A stretch of DNA of 5,532 bases, taken from the NCBI GenBank assembly GCA_023433185.1, contig JAEZEN010000560.1:1-5532 (forward strand), given 5' to 3'. The DNA comes from Pseudomonadota bacterium. GTDB taxonomy: Bacteria > Pseudomonadota > Alphaproteobacteria > Rhizobiales > Kaistiaceae. Below the pieces are notes generated by a model, which saw nothing but the letters and a program-made list of their open reading frames with translations, had not been told where the DNA came from and ran no database searches. A program made the translations under genes and the position numbers. Of this stretch, positions 1-3,555 are shown one piece after another (position 1 is the stretch's first letter; each line of letters starts with the position of its first letter).

Positions 1-91
1 GCGCGAGGTCGACGCCCATCTCGAGGTACCAGGCGACAAGGTCGGCGGCGGCGGCGCGGGCGTCGGGAAGGGCGGGGGCCGAGGGACTCAT
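1..91 (-). CDS. Partial N-terminus of a gene leaving the left edge, possibly family 4 uracil-DNA glycosylase
   Basis: Only the first 30 codons are inside the window, starting with ATG at 91 on the minus strand. The peptide has a short Ala/Pro-rich leader and then the segment LVAWYLEMGVDLA (residues 18-30). A similar 'hydrophobic-WY-E-G-VDEA' segment opens many alphaproteobacterial family 4 (iron-sulfur) uracil-DNA glycosylases, which remove uracil from DNA. That match is from memory, and no catalytic motif or cluster cysteine is visible here, so the product is tentative. The reading frame itself is supported by its GC-rich third positions and its position after a terminator. There is no clear Shine-Dalgarno sequence, only GGCGGC directly before the ATG. 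It is transcribed in the same direction as the ferritin-like gene but is separated from it by a strong hairpin, so it is probably a separate unit. Confidence 0.45.
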   Translation of the reverse strand, partial: MSPSAPALPDARAAAADLVAWYLEMGVDLA

Positions 92-97
92 GCCGCC

Positions 98-126
98 GTT
101 CTAGCAGATCGCCCGGCGCCGGTAAG
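98..126 (-). promoter_or_regulatory. Weak candidate sigma70-type promoter for the left-edge gene
   Basis: On the minus strand a CTTACC (126-121) and a TAGAAC (103-98) are separated by 17 bases. The -10 shares four of six bases with TATAAT and the -35 about three with TTGACA. Exactly six bases lie between the -10 hexamer and the ATG at 91, so transcription would start at or next to the A of the start codon, giving a leaderless or nearly leaderless message. The match is weak and could be chance. Confidence 0.22.
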
Positions 127-142
127 CCGTACGGATGCGGGG

Positions 143-174
143 AAGGCCCGGCGGAGGGGAAGCCGCCGGGCCTT
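143..174 (-). terminator. Strong GC-rich hairpin, transcription terminator after the ferritin-like gene
   Basis: A perfect 12-bp inverted repeat, AAGGCCCGGCGG (143-154) and CCGCCGGGCCTT (163-174), encloses an 8-base loop. It lies 33 bases past the stop of the minus-strand ferritin-like gene and before the start of the next minus-strand gene. The A/T ends of the stem and its place between genes fit an intrinsic terminator of a high-GC genome. No long U tract follows on either strand, so efficiency cannot be judged. The symmetric stem could act in both directions. Confidence 0.75.
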
Positions 175-207
175 CGCGGGTGCCGCGTCGCGCGAGGGAG
201 GGGGGCG

Positions 208-687
208 CTAGGCGGCCTTGTTGATGGCGGTGACGGCGAGGTTGGTGAGCTTGAAGTTCGCCGCCTTCTCCTCGTCCAGGATGCCGGAGAGCAGATCGTG
301 CGCCTCGTCGTGGCCGAGCACCTTCGCCCATTCACGGAGCGAGCCGTAGCGGGCGATCTCGTAGTGCTCGACCGCCTGGGCGGCGGCGAGGACGGCAGCA
401 TTGAGCGCCACCGCGCCGTCGGCTTCCTCGACGATGCCCTCGGATTCCTTGATCAGGCCCTCGATCGCGTCGCACTTCTCGCCGGCGGCCTTCTCGCCGA
501 TCGACTTGAACACCTGCTCGAGGGTCTTGACCTGGCCCTTGGTCTCCTCGAGGTGCTCCTCGATGGCGGCCTTGAGCGCCTTGTTCGAAACGGCCGTGGC
601 CATCTTGGGCAAGGCCTTGGTGAGCGCCTTCTCGGCGTAGTAGACGTCCTTGAGGGTGTGCTTGAACGCGTCTTCGAGGGTCTTCAC
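208..687 (-). CDS. Ferritin-like protein of the DUF892 / YciE-YciF family
   Basis: The 159-residue product is an all-helical cytoplasmic protein of the DUF892 (YciE/YciF) ferritin-like family, usually about 160-170 residues, so it is full length. Visible family landmarks are KTLEDAF and DVYYAEKAL near the N-terminus (residues 2-22), EEHLEETKGQV (43-53), CDAIEGLI (72-79), VEHYEIARYGSLREWA (106-121) and LDEEKA (137-142). Glu and His in these helices (E19, E44-H45-E48, E107-E110, E139-E140) are the likely di-metal ligands of the four-helix bundle. The biochemical role of the family is poorly known; its members are generally stress-induced. The frame stays open to a TTG at 720, but GTG at 687 is preferred: GGAG (700-697) sits 9 bases upstream, the family normally begins near KTLEDAF, and the EcfG-type promoter would start transcription downstream of the TTG. 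It is a single gene, followed by a terminator hairpin. Confidence 0.93.
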   Translation of the reverse strand: MKTLEDAFKHTLKDVYYAEKALTKALPKMATAVSNKALKAAIEEHLEETKGQVKTLEQVFKSIGEKAAGEKCDAIEGLIKESEGIVEEADGAVALNAAVLAAAQAVEHYEIARYGSLREWAKVLGHDEAHDLLSGILDEEKAANFKLTNLAVTAINKAA

Positions 688-696
688 GGGGATGGT

Positions 697-700
697 CTCC
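697..700 (-). promoter_or_regulatory. Ribosome binding site deciding the GTG start of the DUF892 gene
   Basis: GGAG on the minus strand, 9 bases before GTG at 687. The upstream alternative TTG at 720 has no comparable site and would probably lie outside the transcript. Confidence 0.6.
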
Positions 701-720
701 GGCGGGGTGAGTCGGGCCAA

Positions 721-745
721 GGAACGCCGGGTTCGGCGGAAGGTT
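721..745 (+). promoter_or_regulatory. Possible mirror-image EcfG-like promoter on the plus strand
   Basis: GGAAC (721-725), 16 bases, then GGTT (742-745), facing the ABC exporter operon that starts at 906. Three of four -10 bases match CGTT. It overlaps the minus-strand EcfG promoter almost completely, because GGAAC and the -10 plus its flanking CC are near reverse complements. It may be only a by-product of that symmetry. Confidence 0.25.
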
Positions 746-747
746 CC
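723..747 (-). promoter_or_regulatory. EcfG (general stress sigma factor) type promoter of the DUF892 gene
   Basis: The minus strand reads GGAAC (747-743), 16 bases, then CGTT (726-723). This is an exact match to the alphaproteobacterial EcfG consensus GGAAC-N16/17-CGTT. Transcription would begin roughly 6-9 bases beyond the -10 box, around 714-717, leaving a leader of about 30 bases with GGAG before the GTG at 687. YciF-like proteins are common members of general stress regulons, which agrees with this assignment. It implies control by the PhyR-NepR-EcfG partner switch encoded elsewhere in the genome (inference). Confidence 0.75.
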
Positions 748-810
748 CGTGCCGTTCCTCCTGCCGCAATCTGGCGTAGCGCCCCGCTAGACGCCTCCGG
801 CGCCGCGGCT

Positions 811-827
811 TGCCGAAAATGTCGGCA
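811..827. repeat. Perfect 6-bp inverted repeat upstream of the ABC exporter
   Basis: TGCCGA (811-816) and TCGGCA (822-827) flank a 5-base A/T-rich centre. The dyad lies about 80 bases before the ATPase start and could be a regulator site or a small hairpin. No known operator is recognised. Confidence 0.4.
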
Positions 828-848
828 TTTCGTACTTGGCTGGGCCGC

Positions 849-866
849 ACCCATACCTACATGGGT
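849..866. repeat. Second perfect 6-bp inverted repeat upstream of the ABC exporter
   Basis: ACCCAT (849-854) and ATGGGT (861-866) flank a 6-base centre, 22 bases after the preceding dyad. It includes an in-frame ATG (861) that I do not favour as the gene start. It may be an operator or a leader hairpin of the exporter operon, or chance. Confidence 0.35.
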
Positions 867-905
867 GGACCCGCCCCAGGCGTGCCATCAAGGATTGCGC
901 CCCCC

Positions 906-1832
906 ATGCCCGCCGTCATCTCCGTCGCCAGTCTCTCGAAGACCTACGATTCGGGACTTTCCGCCCTCAAGGACATCGACCTCGAGATTCGCGAGGGTGA
1001 GATCTTCGCCCTTCTCGGCCCCAACGGCGCCGGCAAGACGACGCTGATCTCGACCATCTGCGGCATCGTCACGCCGACGTCGGGCACGGTCACGGCCGGC
1101 GGCCACGACATCGTCACCGACTTCCGCGCCGCGCGCTCGCTGATCGGACTGGTGCCGCAGGAGCTGACCATCGCGCCCTTCGAGAGCGTGTGGAACACCG
1201 TCCGCTTCAGCCGCGGCCTGTTCAACCGCCCGAAAGACAACGCCTATCTCGAGAAGGTGCTCCGCGACCTGTCGCTGTGGGACAAGAAGGATTCGCAGAT
1301 CAACCACCTGTCGGGCGGCATGAAGCGGCGGGTGATGATCGCCAAGGCGCTCGCCCACGAGCCGCGCATCCTGTTCCTCGACGAGCCGACGGCGGGCGTC
1401 GATGTCGAGTTGCGCCGCGACATGTGGGAGGTGGTCCGCACGCTCCGCGAGTCCGGCGTGACCATCATCCTCACCACCCACTATATCGAGGAGGCGCAGA
1501 TGATGGCCGACCGCATCGGCGTCATCAACAAGGGCCAGATCACCCTCGTCGAGGAGAAGGCCGACCTGATGCGGAAGCTCGGCCGGAAGGAGCTGCGGGT
1601 CCAGCTCCAGGAGCCGCTGGCGGCGCTCCCCGAATCGCTTGCCCGCCACGGCCTCGCGCTCGCCGACGAGGGCCGGGCGCTGGTCTATGCCTACGACACC
1701 CAGGGCGAGCGGACCGGCATCACCGCGCTCCTCGCCGACCTCGCCGCAGCCGGCATCCGCTTCCGCGACCTCGCGACCTCCGAGACCTCGCTCGAGGAGA
1801 TCTTCGTCAACCTGGTGAGGAACGGGCAATGA
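906..1832 (+). CDS. yadG: ABC-2 type exporter, ATP-binding subunit (YadG-like)
   Basis: The 308-residue protein is the nucleotide-binding subunit of an ABC-2 type exporter and powers transport by ATP hydrolysis on the cytoplasmic face of the inner membrane. All motifs are present: Walker [10 protein letters not shown] (residues 38-46), Q-loop Gln85 in GLVPQE, signature LSGGMKRR (135-142), Walker B ILFLDEP with catalytic Glu160 (155-161), D-loop (AGVD, 163-166) and switch His192 in TTH. It resembles Escherichia coli YadG along its whole length as I recall it, including [11 protein letters not shown], the THYIEEA stretch and the C-terminal [10 protein letters not shown]. The substrate is unknown; NodI-like and drug-resistance ATPases are more distant possibilities. 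The frame is open upstream to 810, but ATG at 906 is chosen because AAGGA lies 11 bases before it and the family starts near this point. The stop overlaps the permease start (ATGA), so the two genes are translationally coupled. Confidence 0.93.
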   Translation: MPAVISVASLSKTYDSGLSALKDIDLEIREGEIFALLGPNGAGKTTLISTICGIVTPTSGTVTAGGHDIVTDFRAARSLIGLVPQELTIAPFESVWNTVRFSRGLFNRPKDNAYLEKVLRDLSLWDKKDSQINHLSGGMKRRVMIAKALAHEPRILFLDEPTAGVDVELRRDMWEVVRTLRESGVTIILTTHYIEEAQMMADRIGVINKGQITLVEEKADLMRKLGRKELRVQLQEPLAALPESLARHGLALADEGRALVYAYDTQGERTGITALLADLAAAGIRFRDLATSETSLEEIFVNLVRNGQ

Positions 1833-2590
1833 ACCTCCGCGCGATCTGGACCATCTACTATTTCGAGATGGCGCGTGCCTGGCGCACGCTGATGCAGAGC
1901 GTCGCCTCGCCGGTGCTGTCGACCTCGCTCTATTTCGTCGTCTTCGGCGCGGCGATCGGCTCCCGCATCCCCGAGATCGAGGGCATCACCTACGGCGCCT
2001 TCCTGGTGCCGGGGCTGATCATGCTGACGCTCCTCACCCAGAGCACGTCGAACGCCTCCTTCGGCATCTATTTCCCGAAGTTCATGGGCACGATCTACGA
2101 GGTGCTGTCGGCGCCGGTGTCCTATCTCGAGATCGTCATCGGCTACGTCGGGGCGGCGGCCACCAAGTCGATCATCCTCGCCGCCATCATCCTCCTGACC
2201 GCGACCTTCTTCGTCGAGGTGCGCATAGAGCACCCCTTCGTCATGGTCCTGTTCCTGGTGCTGACGGCGCTGACCTTTTCCCTCCTCGGCTTCATCATCG
2301 GCATCTGGGCCAAGGGCTTCGAGCAGCTGCAGGTCGTGCCGCTCCTCATCATAACCCCGCTCGCCTTCCTCGGCGGCACCTTCTACTCGATCAACATGCT
2401 GCCGCCGTTCTGGCAGACGGCGACGCTGTTCAACCCGGTCGTCTACCTCGTCTCGGGCTTCCGCTGGAGCTTCTACGGCATCTCGGACGTGAACGTCTGG
2501 GTCAGCCTCGCCGCGACGCTCGTCTTCCTCGTCGTCTGCATCGCCATCGTCGCCTGGATCTTCCGGACGGGGTACAGGCTGAAGAGCTGA
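1829..2590 (+). CDS. yadH: ABC-2 type exporter, permease subunit (YadH-like)
   Basis: The 253-residue integral inner-membrane protein is the permease partner of the preceding ATPase. Six hydrophobic segments are visible at about residues 25-44, 57-78, 103-128, 137-160, 168-187 and 224-245. Family landmarks of the ABC-2 (YadH/NodJ-like) permeases are FLVPGLIM (58-65), the loop EVLSAPVS (91-98), [12 protein letters not shown] (176-187), MLPPFWQ (190-196) and [12 protein letters not shown] (202-213), the last being the hallmark before the final helix. The length equals that of E. coli YadH (about 256). The start is ATG at 1829 inside the ATGA overlap, with GAGG six to eight bases upstream. The pair probably forms a dimer of each subunit and exports a small molecule, lipid or polysaccharide, none of which can be identified here. 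Nothing else is in the operon; a convergent regulator gene follows. Confidence 0.93.
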   Translation: MNLRAIWTIYYFEMARAWRTLMQSVASPVLSTSLYFVVFGAAIGSRIPEIEGITYGAFLVPGLIMLTLLTQSTSNASFGIYFPKFMGTIYEVLSAPVSYLEIVIGYVGAAATKSIILAAIILLTATFFVEVRIEHPFVMVLFLVLTALTFSLLGFIIGIWAKGFEQLQVVPLLIITPLAFLGGTFYSINMLPPFWQTATLFNPVVYLVSGFRWSFYGISDVNVWVSLAATLVFLVVCIAIVAWIFRTGYRLKS

Positions 2591-3345
2591 GGGCTGTGTG
2601 TGGCTGTCCTGGCAGGCAGCCGCAGCGAATGTCGGAGTCGGACCACTAGGAGCCTTTTGTCGACGAGTTGCCGAAGGCTCGCGGGAGCGCACACGACGAT
2701 GCCTCGATAGTCGGTCCTGATGTGCCCTTTCGCCGCCAGCCTCCGAAGAATCGTGCCTGTGGCGTTGCGGGAGAGGTTGGTCGCCTCGGCAAGCTCGGTC
2801 TGGGTAACCTCGATGCGGACCTGCTCCGGTTGGTCCGGGTAGAGTCCGCGCAGTCCGGCGAAGCGCAGGATGGTGGCCGCGAGCCGGCGATCTGACTGGC
2901 GGATCAGCAGATCGGACGCGATCATTGCGCTGATGTCGCCGTACTCGGCGAGGAGGCGCGTGAAACAGCGCCACCAGCTTGTTGTCTCGTCCAGCATTGG
3001 AAGAATGCTGGCCTTCGGGATCACCGCGATCCAAAGGTCTGTCCGGGCCTCGACCGTCACGACGCGCGGCCGCTCCAGCAGAAGCGGACCGTAGCCCATC
3101 CACAGCACCGCATGAGCCATGTGCATCACCGGCGTTGCGGCATTGCCGAGGGCCGAGGTCACGGTGACGGTGCCCGCCGCAAGTCCGATGAAGTCGCTCC
3201 TCTCTTCGCCGCCCAACGTGACGATGGCGCCGCGCTCGATGAAGCGCCAGCGGGCCGCCGACAGGAACCGCTTCCGGAACTCGGGCGGCGTACCGGCAAG
3301 CCAGCCCCGCGATGCGAGGATCGATAGTCCTTCCTCCCGTTCCAC
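2473..3345 (-). CDS. Crp/Fnr-family transcriptional regulator, C-terminus apparently extended
   Basis: As written the frame encodes 290 residues. Residues 1-229 look like a complete Crp/Fnr regulator: a cyclic-nucleotide-binding-like beta-roll (about 32-118, with [22 protein letters not shown]), a long dimerisation helix (about 125-164), and a winged helix-turn-helix (178-215) with [22 protein letters not shown]; Ser192-Arg193-Asn194 lie in the presumed recognition helix. There is no N-terminal cysteine cluster, so it is not an iron-sulfur FNR; the ligand is unknown. GTG at 3345 is chosen for its GAGGG 9 bases upstream and because family similarity begins soon after; ATG 3456 and GTG 3390 are alternatives. 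Relatives end near LRQLVD (about residue 229). Here about 60 Arg/Thr-rich residues follow, antisense to the permease end. With one A fewer in the A4 run (2658-2655) the protein would end after KGS at TAG 2647-2645, giving 232 residues. It is divergent from the sulfatase and may regulate it. Confidence 0.82.
   Translation of the reverse strand: MEREEGLSILASRGWLAGTPPEFRKRFLSAARWRFIERGAIVTLGGEERSDFIGLAAGTVTVTSALGNAATPVMHMAHAVLWMGYGPLLLERPRVVTVEARTDLWIAVIPKASILPMLDETTSWWRCFTRLLAEYGDISAMIASDLLIRQSDRRLAATILRFAGLRGLYPDQPEQVRIEVTQTELAEATNLSRNATGTILRRLAAKGHIRTDYRGIVVCAPASLRQLVDKRLLVVRLRHSLRLPARTATHSPQLFSLYPVRKIQATMAMQTTRKTSVAARLTQTFTSEMP
2602..2621. terminator. Imperfect stem-loop between the convergent permease and regulator genes
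   Basis: GGCTG (2602-2606) pairs with CAGCC (2617-2621), and CCT (2608-2610) with AGG (2614-2616), leaving one bulged T and a 3-base loop. It starts 12 bases after the permease stop. No U tract follows, so it is only a possible terminator. If the regulator is read to 2473 it lies inside that reading frame. Confidence 0.3.
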
Positions 3346-3354
3346 GGCGCGTGG

Positions 3355-3359
3355 CCCTC
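3355..3359 (-). promoter_or_regulatory. Ribosome binding site supporting the regulator GTG start
   Basis: GAGGG on the minus strand, 9 bases before GTG 3345. Neither ATG 3456 nor GTG 3390 in the same frame has a comparable site. Confidence 0.5.
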
Positions 3360-3360
3360 G

Positions 3361-3415
3361 TTTTCGAACAGGAATAAATGTTTGGGCCACTGCACAAAAT
3401 TGGTCAATTCGGAAA
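3361..3415. promoter_or_regulatory. AT-rich divergent promoter region between regulator and sulfatase
   Basis: Bases 3361-3420 hold 26 G/C of 60, far below the surrounding coding DNA, and lie just upstream of the regulator start and about 150-200 bases upstream of the sulfatase start. AT-rich pieces such as GGAATAAATG and the TTGACC on the minus strand (3407-3402) suggest promoter elements, but no -35/-10 pair with normal spacing is convincing on either strand. The rest of the gap (3421-3555) shows no open frame that looks coding. Confidence 0.45.
3398..3409. promoter_or_regulatory. Palindromic candidate operator AATTG-GT-CAATT
   Basis: AATTG (3398-3402) and CAATT (3405-3409) form a perfect dyad around GT, inside the AT-rich island between the divergent genes. 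Crp/Fnr proteins bind dyads, though the classical ones (TTGAT-N4-ATCAA; TGTGA-N6-TCACA) have wider centres. It is a reasonable binding site for the adjacent regulator, 53 bases upstream of that regulator's GTG start. Confidence 0.4.
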
Positions 3416-3419
3416 GGGG

Positions 3420-3449
3420 CCCCGTGGGATTCTTGCACCCAAAGCGGGG
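3420..3449. repeat. Bulged inverted repeat in the divergent gap
   Basis: CCCCG (3420-3424) pairs with CGGGG (3445-3449) and TGGG (3425-3428) with CCCA (3438-3441), giving a nine-pair stem with a 3-base bulge and a 9-base loop. It is next to a GGGGCCCC palindrome (3416-3423). It could form a leader hairpin in the sulfatase transcript if that transcript starts in the AT-rich island. Confidence 0.3.
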
Positions 3450-3555
3450 TTCGCATCGCCGTCTGCTGGCAGGCCTCCAAGCGACCCGCTCTGGGACATT
3501 CGAGTTCAGAGCCACCAAGGACGCGACGAACGCGACCGGGACTGGGAGTGAACAG

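Noticed and set aside
810..905. Upstream starts (810, 861) for the ABC ATPase
   Set aside because: The extra 32 residues have no similarity to the family and cover the two dyads. ATG 906 has AAGGA upstream and matches the usual N-terminus.
298..1047. A plus-strand frame opposite the DUF892 gene and running into the ATPase start
   Set aside because: It crosses two real genes and a promoter region out of frame, and its translation has no family similarity.
1190..1828. A long N-terminal extension of the permease frame back to 1190
   Set aside because: This part is antiparallel in meaning to nothing but the ATPase read out of frame. The real permease starts at the ATGA overlap at 1829.
888..1829. 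A 313-codon minus-strand frame opposite the ATPase gene
   Set aside because: It is a codon-bias shadow of the ABC ATPase. The sense strand has every ATPase motif in order.
2473..3345. An oxygen-sensing iron-sulfur FNR
   Set aside because: The N-terminal cysteine cluster is absent; the only cysteines are near residues 127 and 219.
1691..3397. A 568-codon minus-strand frame spanning the permease and regulator
   Set aside because: It is out of frame with the regulator and antisense to the permease, with an Arg/Asp-rich meaningless translation.
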